Positions 18,982 through 28,936 of a stretch of DNA of 61,869 nt are shown here, in pieces. The notes beneath the pieces were generated by a model. That model worked only from the letters and a program-made list of their open reading frames with translations, was not told the origin of the DNA and ran no database searches. Numbering within the stretch: the stretch's first letter is position 1; each line of letters starts with the position of its first letter. A program made the translations under genes and the position numbers. The stretch is from an uncultured Chlorobiaceae bacterium (GTDB lineage Bacteria; Bacteroidota; Chlorobiia; Chlorobiales; Chlorobiaceae): NCBI GenBank assembly GCA_903940125.1, contig CAJAJL010000036.1, positions 1 to 61,869 on the forward strand. The letters run 5' to 3'.

Positions 18982-20102
18982 TTGTCGTTTGATCGATAAC
19001 GGTTTTTAAGTACCATGATTCTTTGATATGACTGGTCGATACGCTCAGGGGTAATGATTCTTTTTTGCAGCAGGGATCGGATTATCTCAGCTGCTTTTGA
19101 GGCAATGGCCGGGTCATAGGAGGTATTGTTTCCAAAGAGCAGCAGATCGACACCTGCTTCAATGGCCAGTTGGACAGCAGTTTCAAGCCCGTATCGTTCG
19201 GCTATGGCTTTCATCTGCATGTCATCACTGACGATAACTCCCTTAAAGTGAAGCTTGTCACGCAGCAGGCCAGTGAGTGTTTGTTTTGAAAGTGTTGCAG
19301 GGTAGAGTGTGTCGAGTTTTGCATTGAAGACATGTGCGGTCATGATGGCGTCAGAGTAACCTGAAGCAATAAGTGCGCGGTAGGGCTCCAGCTCCTGTTC
19401 TGACCAGCTTGCCGTTATATCGGTAAAATCACGGTGTGTGTCGGTAGTTGAACTGCCGTGTCCGGGAAAATGTTTCAAAGTGGCAATAATACCATTGTTA
19501 TGATATGCCTGGATGATCAGTTGCAGGTTGCTGATCACTATTGACGGGTCAGGTGAAAAGCTTCTACCGAGCCTGCCGATAACCGGGTTGTCGGGATTGG
19601 AATTAAGATCGGCGACTGGCCCGAAATTCATGCTGATATGCATGGCTTTCAGCGTTTGGGCGGTCTGTACGGCAGCAGTGGTTGTACTGTCTGGGTTGTT
19701 CAGTTTACCAAGATATGCTGCAGAAACGCTGGAAGGAAATCCTCTTGCTTGTTTAAGACGGCTGACCTTGCCTCCTTCCTGATCTATGGCTATAAAAAGC
19801 GGAATGTTCGCAAGCTTCTGGAGCTCAAGTGTCAGGCTGGCAAGCTGCTGCGGGCTGACGATGTTTCTTGAAGGAGAGTGGGCTGGAACATCATAGTCAA
19901 AGAGGACAATTCCGCCGATACGACGCATGGTTATATCGGCGGCAATTTCTGGAGCATTGTCAAGAGAGGTTCCCCTGAAACCGATCATCAGCATCTGGCC
20001 GATTTTAACAGAGAGGCTGTCAGGCCGTTGTGCGGCAACAGCGGGTCGGGAAAAAATGAAGAAGAAGAGCAATCCCGCTGTTGTCAGTGATTTTATTGTC
20101 AT
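18978..20102 (-). CDS. Glycoside hydrolase family 3 beta-N-acetylhexosaminidase (NagZ-like), exported
   Basis: The 374-residue GH3 enzyme has a signal peptide (residues 1-23). The motif IDQEGGKVSRLKQARGFPS marks the N-acetylglucosaminidase branch, with KHFPGHGSSTTDTHRD as the catalytic His/Asp loop. The nucleophile Asp lies in GVIVSDDMQM. It probably removes GlcNAc from cell-wall fragments. The presence of a signal peptide suggests a periplasmic enzyme, unlike the cytosolic NagZ of E. coli. It lies between the short clpB and sixA on one strand. Confidence 0.9.
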   Translation of the reverse strand: MTIKSLTTAGLLFFFIFSRPAVAAQRPDSLSVKIGQMLMIGFRGTSLDNAPEIAADITMRRIGGIVLFDYDVPAHSPSRNIVSPQQLASLTLELQKLANIPLFIAIDQEGGKVSRLKQARGFPSSVSAAYLGKLNNPDSTTTAAVQTAQTLKAMHISMNFGPVADLNSNPDNPVIGRLGRSFSPDPSIVISNLQLIIQAYHNNGIIATLKHFPGHGSSTTDTHRDFTDITASWSEQELEPYRALIASGYSDAIMTAHVFNAKLDTLYPATLSKQTLTGLLRDKLHFKGVIVSDDMQMKAIAERYGLETAVQLAIEAGVDLLLFGNNTSYDPAIASKAAEIIRSLLQKRIITPERIDQSYQRIMVLKNRYRSNDK

Positions 20103-20110
20103 GGTTATGT

Positions 20111-21433
20111 TTATGCCGCACTCTTGACGACGGAGATTTCTCCACCGGACATATCAATGGCGACTGCCTCCCCTTCTTTTACCCTGCCTGAAAGAATAAG
20201 TTCAGAAATCTTATTGGTTATTTTACGCTGCATTACCCGTTTGAGCGGTCTGGCTCCGAAAGCAGGATCAAAACCGGCATCGGAGAGCCATGCAATAGCT
20301 GCTTCAGAAATGGTGAGGTTGATGCGCTGGCGCATTGCTGTGGCCCTGATATGGTCAAACTGGATCAGGACTATTTTTTTTAGGTCTTCTCTGGTAAGTG
20401 GTGTGAACAGGATGACTTCGTCTATCCGGTTGAGGAACTCCGGGCGAACCTTCTGCTTCAGCAGCTGAAAAAGTTTTTCCTGCAGACCTGAAAGTACGTT
20501 GTCGCGATTCATACCATTCATGTTTTCCATTTCAGACTGAATCAGCTGTGCACCGATGTTGCTTGTCATGATGATAATGGTGTTCTTGAAGTTCACCGTA
20601 CGGCCTTTACTGTCGGTGAGCCGCCCGTCGTCAAGAATCTGCAGGAGAATATTAAAGACATCGGGGTGAGCTTTTTCTATTTCATCGAGCAATACCACCG
20701 AAAAAGGTTTGCGCCTTACCGCTTCAGTCAGTTGCCCGCCCTCTTCATAGCCGACATAGCCTGGAGGCGCTCCAACCAGACGGCTGACCGTATGTGCTTC
20801 CATATATTCACTCATATCGATGCGAATCATGGAATCCTCGTCATCAAAAAGATAGTCAGCGAGTGTGCGGGCCAGCTCTGTTTTTCCTACACCGGTCGGT
20901 CCAAGAAAAATAAAGGAACCTATCGGACGTTTTTCATCGCCCATACCTGCGCGTGAGCGCTTGACGGCTTCACTCACGGCACTCACAGCTTCTTCCTGCC
21001 CTATTACCCGCTTATGCAGCTCTTCTTCGATGAGCAGGAGCTTCTGCCGCTCTGACTGAAGCATTTTGCTGAGGGGTATCCCAGTCCATTTAGAAACGAT
21101 ATCGGCAATGTCCTCGGCATCAATCTCTTCTTTCATGATCAGATCGCCCGATGCTTTTTTATCTTCGATTTTCAGGCGGATTGCTTCAAGTTCATGTTCA
21201 ATCGCCACAGTTTTTCCATAGCGGATTTCAGCAACCTTTCCATAGTCACCCTGGCGCTCAAACTCCTCAGCCTGAACACGGAGCTGCTCAAGTTGCGATT
21301 TCAAGTTACGTGAAGATTGTATCAGCTCCTTCTCGCTATCCCATTTAGCTTTGATGACGGTCTGCTCTTCGACAAGATTTGCAAGCTGTTTTTCTATCTC
21401 ATCCAACCGATGTTTTGTGTCAGCGGTACTCAT
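20111..21433 (-). CDS. Short ClpB-like disaggregase: middle domain plus second ATPase domain only
   Basis: The 440-residue product corresponds to the C-terminal half of ClpB (about 860 residues). It begins within the coiled-coil middle domain ([20 protein letters not shown]). The second AAA+ domain has Walker A GPTGVGKT and Walker [14 protein letters not shown]. Sensor and C-terminal parts follow, with [10 protein letters not shown] and [14 protein letters not shown]. The N-domain and first ATPase domain are absent, and there is no upstream coding remnant on the strand before the kdsA start. The clean start and intact domain suggest a real short protein. The missing half may be encoded elsewhere (split ClpB), which I cannot verify. 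Confidence 0.85.
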   Translation of the reverse strand: MSTADTKHRLDEIEKQLANLVEEQTVIKAKWDSEKELIQSSRNLKSQLEQLRVQAEEFERQGDYGKVAEIRYGKTVAIEHELEAIRLKIEDKKASGDLIMKEEIDAEDIADIVSKWTGIPLSKMLQSERQKLLLIEEELHKRVIGQEEAVSAVSEAVKRSRAGMGDEKRPIGSFIFLGPTGVGKTELARTLADYLFDDEDSMIRIDMSEYMEAHTVSRLVGAPPGYVGYEEGGQLTEAVRRKPFSVVLLDEIEKAHPDVFNILLQILDDGRLTDSKGRTVNFKNTIIIMTSNIGAQLIQSEMENMNGMNRDNVLSGLQEKLFQLLKQKVRPEFLNRIDEVILFTPLTREDLKKIVLIQFDHIRATAMRQRINLTISEAAIAWLSDAGFDPAFGARPLKRVMQRKITNKISELILSGRVKEGEAVAIDMSGGEISVVKSAA

Positions 21434-21553
21434 TTTTTTTCATGTTTGATTGCGGGGTGTGAATAAGGAATTTTGTTGTAAATTTAAAGCTTATAAAATT
21501 AAAAATCATCTTCGATACATTCTTTTCACCATAAAAGAGTAACGGATAACAAC

Positions 21554-22384
21554 GTGCAAAAGTTCTCAATCGGTTCCCTGTCAATTCCTGACAGCGACAG
21601 TCCCCTGTTCATTGCCGGCCCATGCGTGATCGAAAGCAGAGCCATGGCCATGGAGACAGCAGAAGAGCTGCTGCGCATAACAGAGAAAGAAGGTGTTCGT
21701 TTTATTTTCAAGGGTTCCTACCGCAAAGCTAACCGTTCTTCAGCATCCTCTTTTACTGGTATCGGTGACATCGAGGCACTTGAAGTGCTTGACGAGATTC
21801 GCCAGACCTTTAAGATGCCGGTGATTACCGATGTCCATGAGACTAAGGATGTTACGCTTGCTGCCCGATATGTTGATGTTCTGCAGATACCGGCATTTCT
21901 CTGTCGTCAGACTGAGCTTCTGGTTGCTGCCGGAGAGAGTGGTCTTGCCGTTAACATCAAAAAAGGGCAGTTTATGGCACCTGAGGATATGGTGCTTGCT
22001 GCTGCCAAGGTTGCATCGACAGGCAACAGACGGGTTATGCTTACCGAACGGGGATCAAGCTTCGGCTATCACAATCTTGTTGTGGATTTCAGGGGGCTTG
22101 TTAAAATGGCTGAATCAGGATATCCGGTGCTCTATGATGCCACACACAGTCTCCAGCTTCCCGGGGCAGGTCAGGGTGTATCCGGAGGTGAGCGTCAATA
22201 TGTCATGCCCCTCGCCAGGGCTGCTGTCGCCGCTGGTGTGAATGGTTTGTTTTTTGAGATTCATCCCGATCCTTCAAATGCCCTTTCGGATGCAGCTACA
22301 CAGGTCGCTCTCACTGATTTCAGCATAATTATCAAACAACTGCTCCATCTTTATCGGTGTGTGCAGACACTTCATTCACTATAA
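21554..22384 (+). CDS. kdsA: 3-deoxy-D-manno-octulosonate 8-phosphate synthase
   Basis: KdsA condenses phosphoenolpyruvate with arabinose-5-phosphate to make KDO-8-phosphate for lipopolysaccharide. The 276-residue protein starts at GTG. Blocks are [46 protein letters not shown] and [10 protein letters not shown]. Cys in AGPC and the His/Asp metal set point to the family. It is followed 12 bases later by a KdsC-like gene, the expected next step. It is divergent from the short clpB. Confidence 0.94.
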   Translation: MQKFSIGSLSIPDSDSPLFIAGPCVIESRAMAMETAEELLRITEKEGVRFIFKGSYRKANRSSASSFTGIGDIEALEVLDEIRQTFKMPVITDVHETKDVTLAARYVDVLQIPAFLCRQTELLVAAGESGLAVNIKKGQFMAPEDMVLAAAKVASTGNRRVMLTERGSSFGYHNLVVDFRGLVKMAESGYPVLYDATHSLQLPGAGQGVSGGERQYVMPLARAAVAAGVNGLFFEIHPDPSNALSDAATQVALTDFSIIIKQLLHLYRCVQTLHSL

Positions 22385-22396
22385 ATCTCTACTCTT

Positions 22397-22972
22397 TTGG
22401 CCGGTTTTCAATATTTTGGAATGCAGCCTTCGCAGGCTGATCCCTCTTCGAGGATAGAGTATGCGCTCAAATCAGTCCGGGCGCTTATTTTTCCTGTTGA
22501 TGGTGTGCTGAATGGCGGCAGGATTACGTTTGACAGCTTGGGGGGGGAAATTTGTTCACTCTCTGTAAGGGATGCCGTTGCCATAAGGGAGGCGAGGAAA
22601 CAGGGGCTGCATATCGCCGTGGTTTCAGACAGGGATACGGAAGCCTACCGTCCCTTGCTTGAAGAGCTTGGCGTGCAGGATCTCTATCTCAGTGAGGGCA
22701 ATCTGATTGACGCCTATGAAGCATTCCGGGAGCTTCATGATCTTTCTGATAATGAATGCGCCTATATCGGCGATGATATTGGTGACATTGCGGTACTCGC
22801 AAAAGCAGGCTTGCCCGTTACCCCTATTGACGGAGCTGATTATCTCCGGAACCGTGTCGGTTATATCGCAGGGTACGAAGGTGGCAAGGGATGCGTGAGG
22901 GAAGTTGTCGAAATGATTCTTACACACCAGAATAAATGGCCATACATAGAGCGCCCTGACACTGAAGACTAA
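22397..22972 (+). CDS. KdsC-like HAD protein with the nucleophilic aspartate replaced
   Basis: Position directly after kdsA and overall similarity (LEELGVQDLYLSEGN, CAYIGDDIGDIAVL, YIAGYEGGKGCVREVVEMIL) identify a KDO-8-phosphate phosphatase homologue of 191 residues. HAD motif I should read DVDGVL. Here it reads PVDGVL (codon CCT, residue 33), so the Asp that forms the phospho-enzyme is missing while the second Asp (35) remains. Motif II is VSDRD instead of the usual TGRK. As read, it should not act as a phosphatase by the normal mechanism. Start codon: TTG at 22397, with an in-frame ATG at 22421 as alternative. Confidence 0.8.
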   Translation: MAGFQYFGMQPSQADPSSRIEYALKSVRALIFPVDGVLNGGRITFDSLGGEICSLSVRDAVAIREARKQGLHIAVVSDRDTEAYRPLLEELGVQDLYLSEGNLIDAYEAFRELHDLSDNECAYIGDDIGDIAVLAKAGLPVTPIDGADYLRNRVGYIAGYEGGKGCVREVVEMILTHQNKWPYIERPDTED

Positions 22973-22993
22973 GCGGAGGAGGTTCCCTCGGTT

Positions 22994-24442
22994 TTAATGT
23001 TCTTGTGGAACAAATTCAGGGTGAAGGAGAGGATTCAGGAGTTCTGCTGTTTCTGTCAGTGACAACATACCGACAATATTTGTACCGTGGTTCGGTTCCA
23101 CATGTATATCCCCCTTGTACTCAGTCCCATTCTGAAGTGCTTTTTCAAGCGCCTCTATTTTGCCACGAAGACTGTATACTGCTGATTGTGGTGTTGAACA
23201 GGATACAGGAGGATTCTGCTCTCCATGCAGAAAATAACCTTCGGGAAGCAGTTCGCTTTGCGGATAATCATGCCAGTGGGTTATTGATGCTCCGAATCGG
23301 GCAAGATGGCAGGGAAAACTTGCTCCCGGCCTCAGTTTCATCAGGATACTGGCTGCTAAGGCATTGCCCAGGGCATGTGCCAGAATAGTATGGGTGTCGA
23401 ATGATGGTTTGGCGGTATTGGACTGTGAACATCCTTCAGGGGTTTTCAGGTAGATCCGCCCCCGATCCGTACCCTGAATGAGACCGATTTCCACAAGATC
23501 CTTTTTCGGATCAAGATTATTTTTTCTGCATCCCGATCTGGTCGTTATGACCCTGATCTGTGGTACTTCAACGAAAAAGGGCTTTTCCTGGACTCTGATT
23601 TCCACCTGGTCAGCACTTCCGAAATCGAAAGCCGGCTTTGTGATCACCGGAAGCTGGCGGGCAAAAAAACCGTAACTCATACCGCTGCGCTGGTCGAGAT
23701 ACCGGGCAACAATCCTTTTGTAGAAATCGCTGCGGTATTCAAGCCCAGCTGTTGAGGTATGCGTTAAAAGCGAGGAGTTGCCGCTCCACAGGGCGCTGCA
23801 CTGTAAAAAATCGTCAGCAATAGCTTCAAACTCAGAGGTGTCAGTTTTCAGCTGACCGTATTCAATGTCAATCTCTTCTGGTCTGGGAGGAACAACCTGT
23901 GCGGTGAGTTTCGGAACCAGTGTGCCCCGGACATCCTCCCTTGAAGGATATGGGGTGTTGAAGGTCACTACTCCGCCGTTCATGGTGCAGATGGTCCAGG
24001 TCCTGTCTGTAACAAAAATAAGGATATGAACCATGTCGCGGGCGAGCCTGCCTACAATAGCGTCAAGGCGCTGCTGAGGCAGTGCATCGGTGGTGATTGG
24101 TGCCGGTTCGTCGTAAATACCGACAATGATGTTGTTATAGAGCGTTGCGACTCGGTTGATGGCAAGCAGGCTGTCAGGGAAAACCCCCGGAGCAAAAATA
24201 ACAGTGCCGGGCGCAAATCGTCCGTTACTGCTCGATGCCTCTTCTTCTGAAAGAACGGTTATATCCAGCGATTGCATGACAGAGACGAGGGCGCGGCAAA
24301 ACAGCTCCAGGCGACGTGTAAGCATAGGTGCTGGATAGATGAGAGGTTTGAGCCGTCTGCACATTTCGTCAATGCTCAGAGGAGTATCAAGAGGAATGCC
24401 AAGCAGCTGGTGGAGAGCTCCGGAAGAGATAGTGTTACTCAT
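22994..24442 (-). CDS. Conserved-looking protein of unknown function
   Basis: I do not recognise this 482-residue protein. It has no signal peptide or transmembrane helix. Visible features are an N-terminal region with LLGIPLDTPLSIDEMCRRL and a central stretch FVTDRTWTICTMNGGVVTF. A Cys-containing segment reads ITTRSGCRKNNLDP, and a helical region has HTILAHALGNALAASILMK. A late motif reads HWHDYPQSELLPEG. Codon use resembles the neighbours. It lies 45 bases after nadK on the same strand and probably ends the pyrE-tyrA-nadK operon. No function is proposed. Confidence 0.75.
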   Translation of the reverse strand: MSNTISSGALHQLLGIPLDTPLSIDEMCRRLKPLIYPAPMLTRRLELFCRALVSVMQSLDITVLSEEEASSSNGRFAPGTVIFAPGVFPDSLLAINRVATLYNNIIVGIYDEPAPITTDALPQQRLDAIVGRLARDMVHILIFVTDRTWTICTMNGGVVTFNTPYPSREDVRGTLVPKLTAQVVPPRPEEIDIEYGQLKTDTSEFEAIADDFLQCSALWSGNSSLLTHTSTAGLEYRSDFYKRIVARYLDQRSGMSYGFFARQLPVITKPAFDFGSADQVEIRVQEKPFFVEVPQIRVITTRSGCRKNNLDPKKDLVEIGLIQGTDRGRIYLKTPEGCSQSNTAKPSFDTHTILAHALGNALAASILMKLRPGASFPCHLARFGASITHWHDYPQSELLPEGYFLHGEQNPPVSCSTPQSAVYSLRGKIEALEKALQNGTEYKGDIHVEPNHGTNIVGMLSLTETAELLNPLLHPEFVPQEH

Positions 24443-24487
24443 GAAAATGTTCAGCCTGATTTGTTCGAAATAAAGATCATCGGCTGG

Positions 24488-25345
24488 TTAGAGACCGAAA
24501 TTATGCTCGCGACCCCAGAGTAGTTTTGTTCGCAGGATTTCGCAGTAATTGCGGCTTTCATTGGCGACAAGATTGATAACCTCTGCAGATTTTTTTACAA
24601 TGACGACCTCCTGAGGGGCAAGAAATTTTCTGAAATGTCCGTCGCAGTTGAGCGGAAATTCCCCGTCAGGAGCATCAACAGATATCTCGATAATTTTGTC
24701 ATCGCTGATAACGATAGGTCGGACGGTCAGCATGTGCGGGCATATCGGTGTTATGACGAAAACACTTGATTTCGGAGCTATGATAGGCCCACCGGCAGAC
24801 ATGGAGTAAGCCGTGGAGCCTGTGGATGTAGCAATAATAATACCGTCAGCCCTGTAGGAGCTGAGCAGCTCTCCGTCAAGTTTTATGACAAATGTCGGAA
24901 TACGGGGATAGGTGCCTTTTTCAATAACAACATCATTCAGAGCGTTGAACCGGAGAATCTCGTTATTAACGGCAATGGATGCTTCGAGCTGGAGTCGATT
25001 ATGAATAGAATAGGTGCCGTTAAGCACCTTCTCGATAGCTCCAAACATTTCAGCCTGGGTAAACTCCGTTAAAAAACCGAGGTAACCGACATTGACGCCG
25101 ATAATAGGCTTTGTTACAGCATAATGCGACGTGAAGAGCAGGGTTCCATCGCCACCAAGCGAGATAAAAGCGTCACAGTGCTTACTGATCTCCTCAATAG
25201 GAAGAGATTGTTCTATCTGCAGTTTTTCTGCTGACTGTGTTTCAAAGACATACGCAACGTCCCGCTCCTTAAACCACGAACCAAGCTTGCGGGCAAGATC
25301 AAGAGCTGTCTGTCTTGAAACATTGACGACAATGGCGAATTTCAT
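24488..25345 (-). CDS. nadK: NAD kinase
   Basis: NAD kinase phosphorylates NAD to NADP. The 285-residue protein has the GGDGTLL motif ([11 protein letters not shown]) and [13 protein letters not shown]. It also has the nucleotide-binding loop [24 protein letters not shown] with the NE/D pair [10 protein letters not shown] before it. Its start overlaps tyrA by 4 bases, so pyrE, tyrA and nadK are translationally coupled. The call is firm. Confidence 0.95.
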   Translation of the reverse strand: MKFAIVVNVSRQTALDLARKLGSWFKERDVAYVFETQSAEKLQIEQSLPIEEISKHCDAFISLGGDGTLLFTSHYAVTKPIIGVNVGYLGFLTEFTQAEMFGAIEKVLNGTYSIHNRLQLEASIAVNNEILRFNALNDVVIEKGTYPRIPTFVIKLDGELLSSYRADGIIIATSTGSTAYSMSAGGPIIAPKSSVFVITPICPHMLTVRPIVISDDKIIEISVDAPDGEFPLNCDGHFRKFLAPQEVVIVKKSAEVINLVANESRNYCEILRTKLLWGREHNFGL

Positions 25346-26220
25346 GACTGGTTCATCTCTTTAAGGGTTTGATAAAGTTGATTGGCATCACTGAAGCGCG
25401 ATTCGAGCAGCTTAAGGTCATGTTGCCGTACTTCCTGCGCGATTTTAGTAAGTTCTGTAGAAAAACGCTCGAGTTCCTCGGCAATGTTATCACTGTTCGT
25501 TGCAATGATGTCCTGCCATATCTGCCATGAGCTTCCTGCAAGCCTTGTAAAGGTAGCAAAACCTGGGCCCGATTTGCTGATCGAGTCTCCACAGTAGGCC
25601 ATCAGCAATGTCGATAGCAACTGGGGCAGATGACTTATTTTTGCTATGATGCGGTCATGCTCATCGGGGTTCATGCAAAGCGTCGTACACCCTGCTGAGT
25701 GAAGCAGTTCAATGAGAAATGTGCCTTTTTTCCCGGAGAGCAGGCTGTTATCGTCACAAAGGATAACGCGCCTGCCCTGCAGCAGATCCTCATGGCTTTC
25801 ATGGTAGCCTTGCTGCTCTTTACCTGCCATCGGGTGCATGCCTATAAAGGGAAGGTCAAGCTCCCAGGCTCTTCGGGCAATAAGAGACTTGGTGCTTGAT
25901 ACATCGCTCACAAGAGTCGTTGGTGGTGCAAGCAGCTTAATCTCATCGAGGAGAGCAATATTGACTTCAACCGGAGCTGAAAGAATAATGAGGTCTGCGC
26001 TGTAAAGCATTTTTTTGTCTTCGATAAACTGCTCAAGACCCAGCTCGGTGACGCGCTGTCGATCGCTGTCGGTAAAGTTTGAGTCAAACCCCTGCAATAG
26101 AATATGGTTTTCTATGGCAAGCGGTGAGCGTTTTATTGCTCTCAAGAGTGACATGCCAATCAATCCGAGACCAACAAACGAAATGCTGCTTATGGGTGGA
26201 TGCTCAGTCATGCCAGTCAA
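25342..26220 (-). CDS. tyrA: Prephenate/arogenate dehydrogenase
   Basis: TyrA oxidises prephenate or arogenate in tyrosine synthesis. The 292-residue protein begins with a Rossmann segment [16 protein letters not shown]. It contains the motif VSDVSSTKS and the catalytic region [16 protein letters not shown], with the His that interacts with the substrate hydroxyl. There is no fused chorismate mutase or ACT domain, so feedback control is not evident. It overlaps pyrE and nadK by 4 bases each. Confidence 0.93.
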   Translation of the reverse strand: MTGMTEHPPISSISFVGLGLIGMSLLRAIKRSPLAIENHILLQGFDSNFTDSDRQRVTELGLEQFIEDKKMLYSADLIILSAPVEVNIALLDEIKLLAPPTTLVSDVSSTKSLIARRAWELDLPFIGMHPMAGKEQQGYHESHEDLLQGRRVILCDDNSLLSGKKGTFLIELLHSAGCTTLCMNPDEHDRIIAKISHLPQLLSTLLMAYCGDSISKSGPGFATFTRLAGSSWQIWQDIIATNSDNIAEELERFSTELTKIAQEVRQHDLKLLESRFSDANQLYQTLKEMNQS

Positions 26221-26798
26221 CTTTGCTTGTTTGCCCTGCTTCCAGGAGCATCAATAGCCACTCCCTCTTTGCAGAGAGGGCAATCTTCGGGAGTATAGCT
26301 TATCACTTCCATTGAAAGTACTGAAAACTGGTCATCAGCAAGCCTGACTCTTCCATTACTGCGGTCAACAACCGAGCCGACTCCGACAAGCGAAGCACAG
26401 GAACGTTTAATGAGTTCAATAACCTCGGCAACCGACCCGCCGGTGGTTATGACATCCTCAATAACAAGCACGCGTTCGTTGGGCTCAAGGATGAATCCTC
26501 TGCGGATTGTCATGATTCCGTCCTTGCGTTCTGCAAAAATGGTTTTGACTCCGAGCAGGCGTCCTACTTCCGTTCCAACTACGATTCCTCCGATAGCCGG
26601 TGAAATAACGGTTTCAATGTTCTTGTCGGCGAAATGCCGGGCAATTCTGCTGCAGACTGCTGTGAGGTGTTCCGGATACTGCAGCACTTTTGCGCATTGA
26701 AAGTAGGTATTGCTGTGTCGTCCGGATGTCAGCTTGAAATGACCCTCGAGCAGAGCACCGGTTGTTTTAAAAACGTCAAGCATTGCTGAACTACTCAT
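26217..26798 (-). CDS. pyrE: Orotate phosphoribosyltransferase
   Basis: PyrE joins orotate to PRPP to form OMP in pyrimidine synthesis. Visible blocks are [19 protein letters not shown] and [12 protein letters not shown]. The PRPP motif is [14 protein letters not shown], with [12 protein letters not shown] carrying the catalytic lysine loop. I take the ATG at 26798, which puts the usual first residues ([18 protein letters not shown]) at the start. A longer frame would begin at a TTG at 26843. It is the first gene of the pyrE-tyrA-nadK operon. Confidence 0.93.
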   Translation of the reverse strand: MSSSAMLDVFKTTGALLEGHFKLTSGRHSNTYFQCAKVLQYPEHLTAVCSRIARHFADKNIETVISPAIGGIVVGTEVGRLLGVKTIFAERKDGIMTIRRGFILEPNERVLVIEDVITTGGSVAEVIELIKRSCASLVGVGSVVDRSNGRVRLADDQFSVLSMEVISYTPEDCPLCKEGVAIDAPGSRANKQS

Positions 26799-26932
26799 AA
26801 AACATATTGAATGAAAACGTTGAGTGATGCGGTTACTTATCAATGAACATAAAGATAAAGAAGCAGTGCCGAAAAGCTAAAGGAAAAAGTCCCTTACTTC
26901 GACTGCCTTTTGGATGTGCTGTCCTCTTCTTT

Positions 26933-27397
26933 TTATCGACAGCTTTCAAGGTAATCACTCAGGATGACACATGCAGCAGCACTGTCGAGCCGGCCTTTCT
27001 GCTGCCGCACTTTTCTGGATGTGCCCGATGCAACAAGGATTCGTTGTGCATCCCTCGATGAGTGGTGTTCATTGACGGTTTCAACCGTTATAAGGGGGAA
27101 GGCCTCACAAAGCTCCTTAATAAAGCGGTCAAGCACGCCGGTCATGGCATTTTTCTCGCCTGTATTGCTGAGCGGGTAGCCGACAATGATTTTTTCAACA
27201 TCATTGTTCCCGAGCATAGCCTTAAGTGTTTTGAACAATCCATCCCGGTCAAAGGTGCCTACCGGCTGAGCAAAGAGCCCGAGAGGATCGCTTTGGGCTA
27301 ATCCTATGCGTTTTGTTCCGTAGTCGATCGCGAGGATTCGTTTTTTTTGAGTTAAGCTTATGGCACTCTCCCTAGTGGATTCAATGGTCGTGGACAT
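26933..27397 (-). CDS. ruvX: Putative pre-16S rRNA nuclease / Holliday junction resolvase-like YqgF
   Basis: The 154-residue RNase H-like protein has ILAIDYGTKRIGLAQSDPLG near the start, the family signature with the first catalytic Asp. It also has IIVGYPLSNTGEKNAM and a final DSAAACVILSDYLES containing the last acidic residue. The family trims 16S rRNA 5' ends in E. coli; older annotations call it a Holliday junction resolvase. About 20 residues precede the motif, slightly more than usual. It stands alone upstream of pyrE. Confidence 0.9.
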   Translation of the reverse strand: MSTTIESTRESAISLTQKKRILAIDYGTKRIGLAQSDPLGLFAQPVGTFDRDGLFKTLKAMLGNNDVEKIIVGYPLSNTGEKNAMTGVLDRFIKELCEAFPLITVETVNEHHSSRDAQRILVASGTSRKVRQQKGRLDSAAACVILSDYLESCR

Positions 27398-27533
27398 TAC
27401 TGAAGCGGTACGGTCAATGTTTTATGACTATAAATTAAAGCCGAATTATGACAAATTCAATTTTTAAGGGTGATCGTGAGTCATGAAAAACCTTTTCTCT
27501 TAAATGATTGTTTCCCTTGTATAGGTGTTATTT

Positions 27534-27547
27534 ATCATCATGATGAT
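27534..27547. promoter_or_regulatory. 14-bp perfect palindrome upstream of the SOUL lipoprotein gene
   Basis: ATCATCATGATGAT is a perfect 14-bp palindrome. It ends 14 bases before the start codon at 27562 and just before the ribosome-binding site GGGAGAAG. Its position would let a bound protein block transcription or initiation, so it is a candidate operator. A chance AT-rich palindrome cannot be excluded. Confidence 0.35.
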
Positions 27548-27561
27548 TTAGGGAGAAGATT

Positions 27562-28182
27562 ATGGGAGCATGGTCGGTGTTACTGATGACAAGCCTGATG
27601 CTTGCAGGCTGTTCGGTGCTGGGAAAGCGTACGGCAAATGAGCCCCCTTACAAGGTTATTTCAGAGGAGGGGGAGATTGAAATCAGGCAATATGGGGAGA
27701 TGATTGTTGCTGAAACGGTTGTTGAAGGTTCTTACGGGCAGACAAGTGGTGCTGCCTTCAGCCGTCTTGCAGGATATATTTTCGGCAAGAACCGTGCAAA
27801 ACAGAAAATTGCCATGACTGCTCCTGTGCTGCAGGAGTCTGTCAGTGAAAAAATTTCGATGACCGCACCGGTGATACAGGAAAAAAAAGGCAATGCCTGG
27901 ATTATGTCGTTTGTGATGCCCGAAGGGTATACGCTTGAAACGCTTCCAGTCCCTCTTGACCCCGCAGTGAAATTGAGGCTGGTTCAGGGAAAAAAGGTTG
28001 GTGTTATACGTTATTCAGGGTTGCATTCTGAAAATAATCTCCGGAATTATGCAGAGAAGCTGACCCTATGGCTTGAGAAGAAAGGGAACAGGGTACTCTC
28101 CGCGCCACGAGCCGCAAGCTATGACCCGCCATGGACTATTCCTTTTCTGCGGCGCAATGAGGTGCATATTGATATTGAGTAA
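27562..28182 (+). CDS. SOUL haem-binding family lipoprotein
   Basis: The 206-residue protein has a lipobox (MLAGC, Cys near residue 16) and a SOUL domain. The domain shows [20 protein letters not shown] at the start, then the repeated MTAPVLQE / MTAPVIQE motif and [23 protein letters not shown] proteins bind haem or other tetrapyrroles in some relatives; a conserved His ligand is not certain here. A lipid anchor would place it in the envelope. It has a strong ribosome-binding site and stands alone, with a palindrome upstream. Confidence 0.88.
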   Translation: MGAWSVLLMTSLMLAGCSVLGKRTANEPPYKVISEEGEIEIRQYGEMIVAETVVEGSYGQTSGAAFSRLAGYIFGKNRAKQKIAMTAPVLQESVSEKISMTAPVIQEKKGNAWIMSFVMPEGYTLETLPVPLDPAVKLRLVQGKKVGVIRYSGLHSENNLRNYAEKLTLWLEKKGNRVLSAPRAASYDPPWTIPFLRRNEVHIDIE

Positions 28183-28277
28183 GGGAAAGCTTGTCAGATT
28201 AAGTGTTGTTGAGCTGGTTTTTTCATGACCTTATTATTACATTTTACAGGTAGGGCTCACTTAATCAAACTCAGGGT

Positions 28278-28505
28278 ATGAAGCCGCATTATTATTTTAT
28301 CGGAGCATCGTTTTCGATACTGCTTTCCATTTACGTGTTTATTTTTGGCACAGGGGTAAACCATGAGCTGATTGCTATTTTTATAGGATTGTGGGCGCCG
28401 ACAATTGTCTGCGTGGGTATTTTTAATACCCTGCTCGGTATTCTCGATGAAATGTGCTGTGCTCACAAGCGTATAGAAGAAGGACAAGGTGGTCATGATC
28501 GTTAG
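28278..28505 (+). CDS. Small two-helix membrane protein, unknown function
   Basis: The 75-residue product has two predicted membrane helices (about 5-23 and 30-55), separated by a short loop GTGVNHE, and a charged tail ending in HKRIEEGQGGHDR. It precedes the fluoride channel gene by 42 bases on the same strand and may be co-transcribed with it. I do not recognise a family. Support is moderate: an ATG start, hydrophobic pattern and gene spacing. Confidence 0.55.
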   Translation: MKPHYYFIGASFSILLSIYVFIFGTGVNHELIAIFIGLWAPTIVCVGIFNTLLGILDEMCCAHKRIEEGQGGHDR

Positions 28506-28547
28506 ATCCTTGTTCATTGTGGCAGTGCCTCCAGGGAGATTCACCTT

Positions 28548-28928
28548 ATGAAGGCAGAAGCGTTGCTGCTTGTCGGTACAGGTGGGTTTCTCGGTTCCGT
28601 GGCGCGTTATATGCTTACGCTTATGTTTTCTCCGCTCGCACCGGGGTTTCCTTTTGCAACCTTTGCTGTTAATATTCTTGGTAGTTTTCTGATTGGTTTT
28701 CTGAGCGAGTTGGCAGTTTCAACGACACTTGTATCTCCTGAAACAAGACTTTTTCTTGTAACGGGTATCTGCGGAGGATTTACTACTTTTTCCGCGTATA
28801 TGTTTGAATCTTCAGCACTCATGAAAGATGGTCAGATCTTCTATGCCGGCATGTATCTTGTCGGTAGTATCGTGGGGGGGCTGATTGCTCTCTATTCAGG
28901 AACGCTTCTTGCAAAACTTTGGACATAA
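28548..28928 (+). CDS. crcB: Fluoride ion channel CrcB (Fluc)
   Basis: CrcB/Fluc exports fluoride through a dual-topology dimer. The 126-residue protein has four helices. It has the signature blocks GGFLGSVARYMLTL (helix 1), FPFATFAVNILGSFLIGFL and GICGGFTTFSAYMFES, which carries the Phe/Thr pore residues. No fluoride riboswitch is evident upstream. It ends 8 bases before a DUF190 gene, a common neighbour. Confidence 0.94.
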   Translation: MKAEALLLVGTGGFLGSVARYMLTLMFSPLAPGFPFATFAVNILGSFLIGFLSELAVSTTLVSPETRLFLVTGICGGFTTFSAYMFESSALMKDGQIFYAGMYLVGSIVGGLIALYSGTLLAKLWT

Positions 28929-28936
28929 GGGGAATT

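Noticed and set aside
28183-28547. Fluoride riboswitch before crcB
   Set aside because: I looked for the conserved crcB-motif elements (GATGG-type core with the pairing arms) and did not see them.
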